DNA of 64,000 nucleotides from Miniphocaeibacter massiliensis. Its GTDB lineage: Bacteria > Bacillota > Clostridia > Tissierellales > Peptoniphilaceae. Both the position numbers and the translations under genes were made by a program. Numbering within the stretch: position 1 is the first letter of the stretch; each line of letters starts with the position of its first letter. The stretch lies in assembly GCF_900232905.1 (NCBI RefSeq), contig NZ_OCTQ01000002.1, positions 62,001 to 126,000 on the forward strand, written 5' to 3'. Below the pieces are notes generated by a model, which had not been told where the DNA came from, did no database searches, and saw only the letters and a program-made list of their open reading frames with translations. Positions 37,443-45,768 of this stretch are shown here, piece after piece.

Positions 37443-38504
37443 CTATACTGTTTCTAGTTTACTGTCTAAACTGTCTAATACAAATTTCTTTAATTCTTCA
37501 TTTTTAATTTCATCTACTATTGGTCTAAACGAAGCTTCGACTATCATTCTTTTTGCTTCTTGTTCACTAAACCCTCTACTCATTATATAGAAAAGTATAC
37601 TTTCATCAACTTGTCCTGCACTTGCAGCGTGATTTCCCATAACATCATCTTCACCAGCTAAAAGTATTGGTATCGCAAAAGATTTTACTTTATCATTTAA
37701 TAGTATTACATTTTCTTGCTCATCACCTGTTGAGCCTGAACATCCTTTTATATAGTCAAGCGTTCCTCTAAAATATTTTTTAGCTCTATCTTTTAATGCA
37801 CCTTTTACTATAAAGTTACCCTTTGCATTTTTTCCATAAAATCTAATATTATTATAAATATCTGTTATAGACGAATTTTCTCCTATATAAATTGCTTTTA
37901 AATCTGCGTCAGAATTATCTCCTTTTAAATCTGTAACAAAATGATATAAACTTTCATTCCCACCTATATTTATCATAAGATAATCTACTTTAGCATTTTC
38001 TTCTAATTTACTATATCTATGTTCAATATGTCTAATTTCACCTTGTCTTTGAACTTTTACTATAGTAATTTTTGAATTTTTTTCAGCAAATACTCTTGAA
38101 AGTACATTTGTGTATGCTTCTTTAAAATCTCCACTATAATCCATTATTATTTGAATCTCTGAGTTTTCTTCTGCATATATTGATATATCTCCTATTAAAG
38201 TAGGATTTTTTTCTTCAACTTTAAAATCCAAGTAAATATCTAACTTTTCACCAGATTTACCATGTATATATCTTTTGTAATTTGCTCTATCTATTACTTC
38301 TTTTAAAGATTCTTTGCTTGCTCCTACAAAATCTTTAGGTAGCTCTATTTCATTAAATTGTTGTCTATCTAAAACATATTCTTTACCAGTCTTTACAACT
38401 TCATGTGCATAAAAATTATATTTAACATCAAAATCATCTAATGTAATACTATTGGCCTTTGTCCATCTAAAGGTTGTCACTGGAAGTTCATTGTATATTG
38501 TCAT
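37443..38504 (-). CDS. sufD: Fe-S cluster assembly protein SufD
   Basis: 353 residues, beta-helix core related to SufB with the C-terminal SufBD signature (GNHAASAGQVDESILFYIMSRG). Forms the SufBC2D scaffold. The N-terminal region is shorter than in enterobacterial SufD, as usual in Firmicutes. Lies between sufB and sufS with 9-bp gaps. Confidence 0.93.
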   Translation of the reverse strand: MTIYNELPVTTFRWTKANSITLDDFDVKYNFYAHEVVKTGKEYVLDRQQFNEIELPKDFVGASKESLKEVIDRANYKRYIHGKSGEKLDIYLDFKVEEKNPTLIGDISIYAEENSEIQIIMDYSGDFKEAYTNVLSRVFAEKNSKITIVKVQRQGEIRHIEHRYSKLEENAKVDYLMINIGGNESLYHFVTDLKGDNSDADLKAIYIGENSSITDIYNNIRFYGKNAKGNFIVKGALKDRAKKYFRGTLDYIKGCSGSTGDEQENVILLNDKVKSFAIPILLAGEDDVMGNHAASAGQVDESILFYIMSRGFSEQEAKRMIVEASFRPIVDEIKNEELKKFVLDSLDSKLETV

Positions 38505-38513
38505 CTTATCCTC

Positions 38514-39923
38514 CTAACCTATTGTTCCTTTTAGCTCAAGACTTATTAAGTTATTCATTTCTACAGAATACTCTAGTGGTAACTCTTTAGAAACTGGTTC
38601 AACAAATCCTCTTACTACCATGGACTTAGCTTCATCTTCGCTTATTCCTCTACTCATTAAGTAGAATATTGTTTCATCTGAAATTCTACCTATAGTAGCT
38701 TCATGTCCAATATCTACATCATCATTTTCTATTATAATAGTTGGCACTGTATCTGAACGAGAAATATTATCTAACATTAAAGATTCACAATTTGTTGTAG
38801 CTTTTGCTCCTGTTGCTTCTGGAGTAATTTTTAATAAACCTCTATACGTTGCAATACCACCAGATTTTGAAATTGATTTTGAATTTACATTTGAACTTGT
38901 ATTTGGTGCTGCCATTACAACTTTTGTGCCTGTATCTAGGTTTTGTCCTTCTCCTGCAAAAGTAACTCCAGTAAATTCAGACTTTGAACCTTCTCCTCTA
39001 AGTATACTCATAGGATAAAGATAAGAAACTTTCGAACCAAATGAACCACTTACCCACTCTATTGTTCCATCTTTATCTACTAAAGCTCTTTTTGTATTTA
39101 AGTTATACATGTTTTTAGACCAGTTTTCTATCGTTGAATACCTTAAATGTGCCCCTTCTTTTACATGAAGCTCTACACAGCCTGCATGTAAATTATTAAC
39201 GTTATATTTAGGAGCAGAACATCCTTCTATGAAATGACAATAAGCCCCTTTTTCAACAATTATTAAAGTATGCTCAAATTGTCCTGTCCCTGGTGCATTT
39301 TGTCTAAAATAAGATTGTATAGGAATGTCTAAATGTACTCCTTCTGGTACATATACAAATGATCCACCTGACCAAACGGCTCCATGTAAAGCTGCAAATT
39401 TATGATCTGATGGTGGTACAAGTTTCATAAAATATTCTTTAACTAAGTCTTCGTGTTCTTTAACAGCTGTTTCGAAATCGGTGTAAATAACACCTTGTTT
39501 TGTAAGGTTTTCTTGAATACTATGATAAACAACTTCTGAATCGTACTGTGCACCAACTCCTGCTAAAGATTTTTGGTCTGCTTCTACAATCCCTAAACTG
39601 TCAAATGTATTCTTTATATCCTCCGGAACATCTTCCCAAGAATAATTTAAATCTGATTTTGGTTTTACATAAGTTACTATATTATCTATATCTAAATCTG
39701 AAATATCAGCTCCCCAAGTTGGAACCTCTGTTTTATTATAAATTTCTAAAGATTTCAATCTAAAATCTAGCATCCACTGTGGCTCTTTTTTTTGTGCTGA
39801 AATTTCTTTAATTATCTCTGCAGTAAGACCAGCCTCTGTTTTATAATCATATTCAAATTCATTTTTTACATCATAAATAGCTCTATCTATGCTATCAATT
39901 TGTGTTTTTTCAACTTGTGCCAT
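38514..39923 (-). CDS. sufB: Fe-S cluster assembly protein SufB
   Basis: 469 residues, the most conserved SUF scaffold subunit. Visible blocks: the N-terminal GLTAEIIKEISAQKKEPQWM, the GCSAPKYNVNNLHAGCVE segment with scaffold cysteines, and the SRSDTVPTIIIENDDVDIGHEAT/SRGISEDEAKS C-terminal signature. Its start overlaps the sufC stop by one base. Confidence 0.95.
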   Translation of the reverse strand: MAQVEKTQIDSIDRAIYDVKNEFEYDYKTEAGLTAEIIKEISAQKKEPQWMLDFRLKSLEIYNKTEVPTWGADISDLDIDNIVTYVKPKSDLNYSWEDVPEDIKNTFDSLGIVEADQKSLAGVGAQYDSEVVYHSIQENLTKQGVIYTDFETAVKEHEDLVKEYFMKLVPPSDHKFAALHGAVWSGGSFVYVPEGVHLDIPIQSYFRQNAPGTGQFEHTLIIVEKGAYCHFIEGCSAPKYNVNNLHAGCVELHVKEGAHLRYSTIENWSKNMYNLNTKRALVDKDGTIEWVSGSFGSKVSYLYPMSILRGEGSKSEFTGVTFAGEGQNLDTGTKVVMAAPNTSSNVNSKSISKSGGIATYRGLLKITPEATGAKATTNCESLMLDNISRSDTVPTIIIENDDVDIGHEATIGRISDETIFYLMSRGISEDEAKSMVVRGFVEPVSKELPLEYSVEMNNLISLELKGTIG

Positions 39924-40669
39924 TATTTCACATCCTTCTTATAAGCATCAAATCCATTTTTCTCTATATCTAATGCCAATGACATATCTCCAGTCTTTAC
40001 AATTTTTCCATCTACAAATATATGAACATAGTCTGGATTAATATTTTCAAGTAACCTTATTTGATGAGTAATAATAACTATCGCATTATTCTCATTATGA
40101 AAATCATTAACCCCTTGAGATACTATTCTTATTGCATCAACATCAAGTCCTGAATCTGTTTCATCTAAAAATGCTAACTTAGGATTTAACATGGACATTT
40201 GTAAAATTTCATTTTTCTTTCTCTCTCCACCACTAAATCCATCATTTAAATATCTTTGAGCATAACTTGTATTCATTTCTAATTTTTCCATACTAGCTTT
40301 TAACTCTCTCTTAAATGGTAAAACTTTTTGAACTTCACCAGTAACAGCTGTTTTAGCTGTTTTTATAAAATTTTCAACTGTTATACCTGAAACAGCTATT
40401 GGTGCTTGAAAAGACATAAATATTCCTTCTCTTGCTCTTTCATCTACAGCTAAATCATTTATTAATTTTCCATTGTAATAAATTTCACCACTCGTTACCT
40501 CATATACTGGATTTCCCATTATAACATTAGCAAATGTTGTTTTTCCAGCACCATTTGGTCCCATAAAAACATGAATTTCACCAGAATTTATAGTTAAGTC
40601 TATACCTTTTAGTATTTCTTTATCTTCAACTTGTGCTTTTATATTTTTTACATTAAGTAATTCTTTCAT
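39923..40669 (-). CDS. sufC: Fe-S cluster assembly ATPase SufC
   Basis: 248 residues, ABC ATPase without membrane partner: Walker A GPNGAGKTT (about 38-46), signature FSGGERKKNEILQ, Walker B LAFLDETDSGLDVDA. It powers conformational change of SufBC2D. First gene of the operon. Its leader holds a GAGTAT direct repeat that might be a regulator site. Confidence 0.95.
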   Translation of the reverse strand: MKELLNVKNIKAQVEDKEILKGIDLTINSGEIHVFMGPNGAGKTTFANVIMGNPVYEVTSGEIYYNGKLINDLAVDERAREGIFMSFQAPIAVSGITVENFIKTAKTAVTGEVQKVLPFKRELKASMEKLEMNTSYAQRYLNDGFSGGERKKNEILQMSMLNPKLAFLDETDSGLDVDAIRIVSQGVNDFHNENNAIVIITHQIRLLENINPDYVHIFVDGKIVKTGDMSLALDIEKNGFDAYKKDVK

Positions 40670-40726
40670 AGCTCCCCCTGTTTTATATCCTATCTATTTT
40701 GTATGATATATAATTGTAATAAACCC

Positions 40727-40745
40727 GAGTATTTTAGTAGAGTAT
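40727..40745. promoter_or_regulatory. Possible regulator site upstream of sufC
   Basis: GAGTAT repeated directly at 40727-40732 and 40740-40745, within the more GC-rich patch ACCCGAGTATTTTAGTAGAG of an AT-rich leader. Position suggests control of suf, perhaps by an IscR/Rrf2-type protein; this is inference only. The rest of the 40670-41122 gap holds the terminator and small broken gene listed next. Confidence 0.3.
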
Positions 40746-40837
40746 ACTTTCAAAAAAATAGATAACTCTTTTATACCCAGTAATATATTATAATACATAT
40801 TACAAAATTTTTATAGTGATATTAGTCTTTTTCTAAA

Positions 40838-40869
40838 TAAAAAAAGAAAGTGTTTACCTTTCTTTTTTT
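40838..40869. terminator. Terminator after the small broken gene
   Basis: AAAAAAGAAAG / CTTTCTTTTTT hairpin, 7-base loop, with A- and T-runs. Overlaps the end of the frameshifted small gene. Confidence 0.8.
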
Positions 40870-41008
40870 GATTTTTGTTTATATTTACTTAAATCCATAT
40901 TAGATGAACTCATTAATACTCCAATTACTGTACCTATTAACAAGCTATCAAATAATAAATCAAAAATACTACCCCTGAACTAAGTGCAATTCCTACTGTT
41001 TTTTTCAT
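40854..41008 (-). pseudogene. Small membrane protein gene, apparently frameshifted
   Basis: Minus strand ATG at 41008 (AAGGA about ten bases upstream) opens MKKTVGIALSSGVVF and stops at 40937. Another frame, entered near the GGGG run around 40970, continues as IFDLLFDSLLIGTVIGVLMS then a Lys-rich tail KQKSKKER and stops at 40854 in a terminator stem. Joined, the two would give about 50 residues: one or two helices and a basic tail. I do not recognise the family. A sequencing error at the homopolymer or a real mutation are equally possible. Confidence 0.45.
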
Positions 41009-41122
41009 ATTTTTCATATCCTTATATATATTAAACTTTTCTATACACATATATATTTTTTCTTCTTAAATTGTTCATTTTATTTCTTGAAATGCAAATA
41101 AATGTCTTTCTAATTTACACAA

Positions 41123-42451
41123 CTAACCTATTTTTATTATTTGATTAAACTCATTTTCTGTACAACTTGTCTCTCTTACTACATTTTGATACTTTTCTAT
41201 AATTTCTTTATAATTAACAAGACCTATTCCTCTTTTTTTACCTTTAGTTGAAAAACTTTGTGTGTAAATTTTTTGAATATTAACTTTCTCTTTGGTAGGG
41301 TTTTTCACTATAATTGTTGTAATATCTTCTTTAAGTATTATAAGTTTTATTACCTTTTCTTCTAGTTTTTCTACCTCTTCTATTGCATTATCTAGAAGTA
41401 TTCCTAAACATCTAACTAAATCCATTGTTTTCATATTGAATTTCTCAACTTCATTTAAAACCTCTAAATGAAACTCTACGTTCTTTTCTTCCATTTTCAT
41501 CATTTTTGAAAGTAATAATCCTTTTACTTCGTTTTGGTTAATTTTTTTAAGTTGAGTATTTTTATTGATTTGTTTTCCCAACTTTTCCTCAAATTCTTTT
41601 AAAACATCTTTTAAATATAGTCTTACTCCCTCATAATCTCCTTCTTCTGCCTGAAGTAAGGCTCCTGCTAAAAGGTTTTTATAATCATGGTTATACTTTC
41701 TTATATCTTCTTGCATAGACTCTAAAGATTTAATATATGTTTCTTGTTGTTTTATAATAGTATTATTTAGTTCTAAACTTTTCTCTTTAGTCTTTATAAC
41801 TGCATATATAATTAAACAAATTGATGTTAAAATTAATGGAAGTATTGTTACTAAAACCATAGCTAAATAGCTATCACTAAAATATATTGTCAAAATTGGA
41901 TTATAGATTATTAAAATTAATATTATTTGAATTCCAACTACTGTATATTTTATTTTATCTGTATTGAATATATCTAAAACGCTAATATTTTTCATGCTTT
42001 TTTTCAAAATGAAATATGGGATTAATAATAAAATCAAACTAATTGTTAAAACTACAATTCCAAAACTATCTACTTTGAAAAATTTATCAAATATAAAATA
42101 TAAAATATTAGTATTCATATATACTAGTGTATCTGTAATTATGCTTGCCATTGTTACAACAAAAATATTATTTAAATAATTATATCTTCCATATGTTATA
42201 TAAGTGTAAAGAAATACCATAGATAAGCTTCCAAGCATTGAAAATACGTCTCTTGCTATCAATAGATTATTATAATAAAAATAATATATTCCTATTTGGT
42301 TTAATTGTCCTAATATAGTGTAAGTAGTAATACCTTTTATAAATATTTTCTTGTCTACTTTTTTATCCAATAATTCACAATATAATAAAATTATAATTCC
42401 AGCTAATATAAATCTAGGTATTCCTTCATATAAGTGATAAACTTCCATCAT
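41123..42451 (-). CDS. GHKL sensor histidine kinase (AgrC-like)
   Basis: 442 residues: six or so N-terminal helices (about 10-215), a coiled linker, the phospho-acceptor His in RKYNHDYKNLL (about 253) and a GHKL ATPase domain with CLGILLDNAIEEVEKL and RGIGLVNYKEI. This is the HPK10 type used for peptide pheromones or for bacteriocin and antibiotic sensing. Its start overlaps the regulator gene by 26 bp, GAGG being upstream. No agrB- or agrD-type gene is present nearby; the ABC exporter upstream is the likely partner. Confidence 0.9.
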   Translation of the reverse strand: MMEVYHLYEGIPRFILAGIIILLYCELLDKKVDKKIFIKGITTYTILGQLNQIGIYYFYYNNLLIARDVFSMLGSLSMVFLYTYITYGRYNYLNNIFVVTMASIITDTLVYMNTNILYFIFDKFFKVDSFGIVVLTISLILLLIPYFILKKSMKNISVLDIFNTDKIKYTVVGIQIILILIIYNPILTIYFSDSYLAMVLVTILPLILTSICLIIYAVIKTKEKSLELNNTIIKQQETYIKSLESMQEDIRKYNHDYKNLLAGALLQAEEGDYEGVRLYLKDVLKEFEEKLGKQINKNTQLKKINQNEVKGLLLSKMMKMEEKNVEFHLEVLNEVEKFNMKTMDLVRCLGILLDNAIEEVEKLEEKVIKLIILKEDITTIIVKNPTKEKVNIQKIYTQSFSTKGKKRGIGLVNYKEIIEKYQNVVRETSCTENEFNQIIKIG

Positions 42452-43193
42452 TACCTCTTAATAGTTGATTCTCTTTTCCTCTTATTTTCGATCTTGAAAT
42501 AGGACATTTTATACCAGTCTCTAGTTCCAATACTCTATATTTTTTGTCTAAAGCCTTTATTTTACTTCTATTTACTAATATAGACCTATGGCTTTTATAA
42601 AAATCATCACCTAACTCAACTTCAATCTCTTTTATTTTCCCAAAAAATTCATATGAACTTTCCGTTGTATAAAGAATTATTCTGTGAGCTTTTTCAGAGG
42701 TTTCAAAGTAAAGTATTTCATCATAAGGTATTTTATGTACAGTATCAAATATATTTACCGAATAGTATTTACTCTCTGAAACAGGTTCATTGTTTAATCT
42801 TTCTATAACACTATCTATAACACCTACTACTTGCTTGATAAAATTTCCTTCAGCGTCTTTTATAATATAATCTAAAGCTTCTAACCTATATTTAAAAGTT
42901 TCCATAAGTAAATTATCAAAAGAAGTTATATAAATAATAAAACCTCTAGCATCTCTCTTTCTTATTTCTTTTCCCAAATCAAATCCATTAACTTCAAAAC
43001 CATTATAATCAATGTCTAAAAAATATATAGAACGTTGATTTATATTTTTTAGATTATCTATAAAATCATTAGGATTACTATAATTTCCCTTTATTTCTAT
43101 ATCATAGTTTTGAATTAAAATATACTTCTCTATTTCATTCTTTAACAATTTAAGAATATTCTTATTATCTTCGCAGATATAAGCATCAATCAA
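42426..43193 (-). CDS. LytTR-family response regulator (AgrA-like)
   Basis: 255 residues: receiver domain with acidic ED at 8-9 and phospho-acceptor D60 (YFLDIDYN), then a LytTR DNA-binding domain (about 145-255, ILYFETSEKAHRI and FYKSHRSILVNRSKIKAL). Probable target: the ABC-2 operon just upstream, whose promoter has two 9-bp repeats at 21-bp pitch like AgrA sites. It also may act on its own promoter, where a separate palindrome is found. Confidence 0.92.
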   Translation of the reverse strand: MIDAYICEDNKNILKLLKNEIEKYILIQNYDIEIKGNYSNPNDFIDNLKNINQRSIYFLDIDYNGFEVNGFDLGKEIRKRDARGFIIYITSFDNLLMETFKYRLEALDYIIKDAEGNFIKQVVGVIDSVIERLNNEPVSESKYYSVNIFDTVHKIPYDEILYFETSEKAHRIILYTTESSYEFFGKIKEIEVELGDDFYKSHRSILVNRSKIKALDKKYRVLELETGIKCPISRSKIRGKENQLLRGNDGSLSLI

Positions 43194-43206
43194 TTAATTT
43201 CACCTA

Positions 43207-43227
43207 CTTTACACAATTTATGTAAAG
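43207..43227. promoter_or_regulatory. Palindrome in the response-regulator leader
   Basis: CTTTACA-N7-TGTAAAG, perfect 7-bp arms, between a TATACT box (43231-43226, minus strand) and the regulator start. Possible operator near +1. Confidence 0.45.
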
Positions 43228-43244
43228 TATATCATATATAAATG

Positions 43245-43269
43245 AAAAAAATTGACTCTAAAGTCAATT
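43245..43269 (-). terminator. Terminator of the ABC-2 operon
   Basis: AATTGACT/AGTCAATT hairpin with a run of T on the minus strand, right after the permease stop. Confidence 0.75.
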
Positions 43270-43983
43270 CTATTCATCCATTCCATTTTTCTTATATACA
43301 AATATAAATATTATCATTGGAATTATTAACCAAGCTGCTATTATTAACCAACTTTTTAAATCAAGCATATAACTCTTGTTTTCTAACATTTCTGTTATAT
43401 AGTTGCTAAATACTCCTGTTATAGTAAAATCTGAAATTTGCTTTACAATTGTACTCATATTTGAAAATGTTGGTAATAAAGCAACTATTATACTTATAGG
43501 TAATACATTTGTTGAAACCTGAGACTGACTTTTTGCAGTTATTCCAAAACTAAATCCTATGATAATCATTGAAACTGTTGATAATACCGTTAATAGTCCA
43601 TACATAGGTATATTAATATCACTATATGGTATATTCAATATTAATGGTAATATTAAATTTAATCCAACTGTAATAACAAATGGTAGTACTGAACTTCCTA
43701 TTAAATAATCCATAGCTGATACTGAAGATGTCATTAATGCTCTTAAAGTGTTCTTTTCTTTTTCTTCAGCTATCATATAAGCTGTTAAAGGTATCCCCAC
43801 CATACCTAAGTTCATTTCTACAACCATAGTTAAACCTAGTTGCTGCATGTCTTTTAACATAAACTTATATAGTATTGCTAAACCAATTATCATTAGTGGC
43901 AATACAGCAAAATACATATTTCTGCTAAATAATTTGAATTTTAATGTTGATATTGTTGATATTTTCCTTAAACTTATGTTCAT
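43270..43983 (-). CDS. ABC-2 type permease
   Basis: 237 residues with six hydrophobic segments (about 27-46, 58-74, 99-119, 127-150, 162-180, 212-231) and the AEEKEKNTLRALMTS segment common to ABC-2 exporters. Its start overlaps the ATPase stop by one base. Probably half of a homodimeric exporter channel; substrates of such pairs include lantibiotics, bacitracin-like peptides and lipids, so the cargo is open. Confidence 0.87.
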   Translation of the reverse strand: MNISLRKISTISTLKFKLFSRNMYFAVLPLMIIGLAILYKFMLKDMQQLGLTMVVEMNLGMVGIPLTAYMIAEEKEKNTLRALMTSSVSAMDYLIGSSVLPFVITVGLNLILPLILNIPYSDINIPMYGLLTVLSTVSMIIIGFSFGITAKSQSQVSTNVLPISIIVALLPTFSNMSTIVKQISDFTITGVFSNYITEMLENKSYMLDLKSWLIIAAWLIIPMIIFIFVYKKNGMDE

Positions 43984-44840
43984 TACTGTAACACCCTTCC
44001 TGTTAATTTTATAAATACATCTTCTAATGTCGGTTCTGAAGAGTGAATCGAAGCAACTCTTCTATTTCTTATTAATTCAAATAATGTTTCTAATTCTTTA
44101 GAATCTTCTTCAAAAACTAAACTTTCATCATTATCTAAAAGTACTTGAAAAGCTTGCTTTTGATTGTGCTTAAGAATTATATCTTTTGGTCTACCTTGCT
44201 CAACTATTACTCCTTCATTTATAAGAGCTAAATTATCACAAAGTTTGTAAGCCTCTTCCATATTATGTGTTGTCAAAAATATAGCAGTTCCAGAATTCTT
44301 TAATTCTAATAATAATTCATGTATTGCAATTGATGTACTTGGGTCTAAACCACTTGTTGGCTCATCTAAAAATAATAGTTCTGGTTTATGAATTAACGCT
44401 CTTGCTAAAATTAATCTTTGTCTCATTCCTTTTGAAAGTTTATCTGCTCTTTTTTTCTTATGATCTTTTAAGCCTACTCTTTCTAATAGCTTGTCTGCTT
44501 CTTCCTTTTTAACATTATGAAGTTTACAATATACCTGCATATTTTCCATAACAGTTAGTCTATCATATAGTCCACTATTATCAGTTACTAGACCTATCTT
44601 TCCATAAATATTTGTATTTATATTTTTGACATTTTTACCTAATATGTAAGCCTCTCCAGTAGATGGTTTAAGTTGTCCTGTCAACATTTTAATTGTTGTC
44701 GTTTTACCAGCTCCTGAGGGTCCTAAAAAGCCAAAAATTTCTCCATATTTTATCTTAAAGTCAATTCTTTTTATAGCTTTTTTCCCATTAAATTCCTTTG
44801 AAATTTTACTAACTTCTAATGCATTTAAATTTCTATCCAT
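43983..44840 (-). CDS. ABC transporter ATP-binding protein (BcrA/DrrA type)
   Basis: 285 residues: Walker A GPSGAGKTT (about 39-47), signature LSKGMRQRLILARAL, Walker B LLFLDEPTSGLDP, H-loop TTHN, and a C-terminal extension of about 70 residues ending in the EPTLEDVFIKLTG motif usual for drug/peptide exporters. First gene of the operon. Preceded by LytTR-type repeats over its -35 region. Confidence 0.9.
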   Translation of the reverse strand: MDRNLNALEVSKISKEFNGKKAIKRIDFKIKYGEIFGFLGPSGAGKTTTIKMLTGQLKPSTGEAYILGKNVKNINTNIYGKIGLVTDNSGLYDRLTVMENMQVYCKLHNVKKEEADKLLERVGLKDHKKKRADKLSKGMRQRLILARALIHKPELLFLDEPTSGLDPSTSIAIHELLLELKNSGTAIFLTTHNMEEAYKLCDNLALINEGVIVEQGRPKDIILKHNQKQAFQVLLDNDESLVFEEDSKELETLFELIRNRRVASIHSSEPTLEDVFIKLTGRVLQ

Positions 44841-44904
44841 AACTTCCTCCTTACTTTATTAACTACATAATATCAATATATTTAATATTTTATGTATTTA
44901 TTTC

Positions 44905-44934
44905 CTGAATTGTCAGTTTTACTTCTCAAACGGT
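44905..44934 (-). promoter_or_regulatory. LytTR-type response-regulator binding site
   Basis: Minus strand ACCGTTTGA (44934-44926), 12 bp, ACAATTCAG (44913-44905). This is the AgrA/LytTR arrangement of two 9-bp ACNGTTNAG-like repeats with 12-bp spacing. The second repeat overlaps a CTGACA -35 (44916-44911), 18 bp from a TAAAAT -10 (44892-44887). Confidence 0.68.
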
Positions 44935-44955
44935 CATTTTATTTTACATAAAAAT

Positions 44956-44980
44956 AAAACACCTTCTAAAAAGGTGTTTA
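44956..44980 (-). terminator. Terminator of the TfoX_C-like gene
   Basis: AAACACCTT/AAGGTGTTT hairpin just downstream of the stop at 44984, followed by TTTTATTTTT on the minus strand. Confidence 0.8.
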
Positions 44981-44983
44981 TTA

Positions 44984-45244
44984 CTAAAATTTATTAACTT
45001 TATAAAACTCTTCTAGCTTTTTCTTATCTGCTTCACTAAGTTCTTGTATTTTTATTCCCTGTATAGCACATTCTATAGCTTTTAATTTTGTTAAACAAGA
45101 TGATGGATCAACTTCTTCTCTTATTTTAAGCCACGCTACTTGAGAACCTACATTTTTTAAATCTTCTATTGTTTCTATTCCAATTTCATTTAACTGCTTC
45201 TCTATAATAATTCCAATATTTGGCAATTTCCTTAATTCTGTCAT
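44984..45244 (-). CDS. TfoX C-terminal domain-like helix-hairpin-helix protein
   Basis: 86 residues. LRKLPNIGIIIEKQLNEIGI is a helix-hairpin-helix block; WLKIREEVDPSSCLTKLKAIECAIQG matches the TfoX/Sxy C-terminal domain. In proteobacteria TfoX regulates competence, but stand-alone C-terminal domains in Firmicutes have no known role. AAGGAG precedes the ATG. It follows the OsmC-like gene after 28 bp in the same direction, probably in one transcript with it. Confidence 0.82.
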   Translation of the reverse strand: MTELRKLPNIGIIIEKQLNEIGIETIEDLKNVGSQVAWLKIREEVDPSSCLTKLKAIECAIQGIKIQELSEADKKKLEEFYKVNKF

Positions 45245-45272
45245 TTAAGACTCCTTTTTACATATGCATCAT

Positions 45273-45692
45273 CTATTTAATTATATTTACTACTCTTTCA
45301 AATTCAGGTGTATCAATAATAGTAATTTCAACAGTACAATATTTTTCTATTAAATTTATAAAATTAGTAATTCTATCTTCTGGATCATCACTTTCTATAT
45401 AATAAGTTGTTTTTATTTTAGATAGACCCCTGCCTTTTTCAGAATCTATTTCTGCCTCTTCTTTCAATTTAAAAGATTTTAAATTAAGTCTTAACTTTTT
45501 GCTAACTCCTTTAGCAGTAACAGTTTTTCACGCTCCTATTGATGATAGTAATGCTTCAACTGGCGTCATTCCTTTATCAGTTCCACCTTTTTCAATAGGC
45601 TCATCTAGAATAAATTCGTAGTCTCTAGATTTACAAATTGCTTCAAATTCTTCTCCTGCTTCTATTATTGACGAATAATTTTTTATTGTCAT
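45273..45692 (-). CDS. OsmC-family peroxidase, candidate selenoprotein (Sec55)
   Basis: Translating from the ATG at 45692 (GGAGG six bases upstream) gives 139 residues in one frame with a single internal TGA at 45530-45528 (codon 55). The context is TPVEALLSSIGA-[TGA]-KTVTAKGVSKK, which is the OsmC/YhfA active-site helix, where family members have cysteine. The second redox cysteine is kept as Cys119 (EKYCTV), 64 residues later, close to the 66-residue spacing of E. coli OsmC. A bSECIS-like stem-loop follows the TGA. Frame and homology continue unbroken to the stop, unlike a decayed gene. I read the TGA as selenocysteine; a nonsense mutation is the alternative. Predicted role: thiol/selenol hydroperoxide reduction. 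Confidence 0.85.
45493..45530 (-). promoter_or_regulatory. bSECIS-like stem-loop after the OsmC TGA codon
   Basis: Minus strand: TGA, 12 bases, stem GCTAA (45515-45511), loop AGGAG (45510-45506), stem TTAGC (45505-45501), with an outer AACT/AGTT pairing (45525-45522 with 45496-45493). The loop guanines lie 19 or more bases after TGA, within the roughly 16-37-base window known for bacterial SECIS elements recognised by SelB. Confidence 0.7.
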
Positions 45693-45744
45693 ACTAATCC
45701 TCCAAAATATTTCTTCACATATAACTTTATTTTAATTATTTTCT

Positions 45745-45764
45745 AAACAAAACTAAATTTGTTT
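45745..45764 (-). terminator. Weak terminator-like hairpin after the Cache protein gene
   Basis: AAACAAA/TTTGTTT hairpin shortly after the stop at 45769. AT-rich and short. Confidence 0.35.
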
Positions 45765-45768
45765 AATT

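Noticed and set aside
40854-41008. AgrD-like pheromone precursor
   Set aside because: No AgrB gene nearby and no conserved Cys/Pro pattern of AgrD in either frame.
45273-45467. 64-residue protein of its own after the OsmC TGA
   Set aside because: It begins at a TTG without ribosome site, and the homologous frame continues unbroken upstream to the TGA and beyond.
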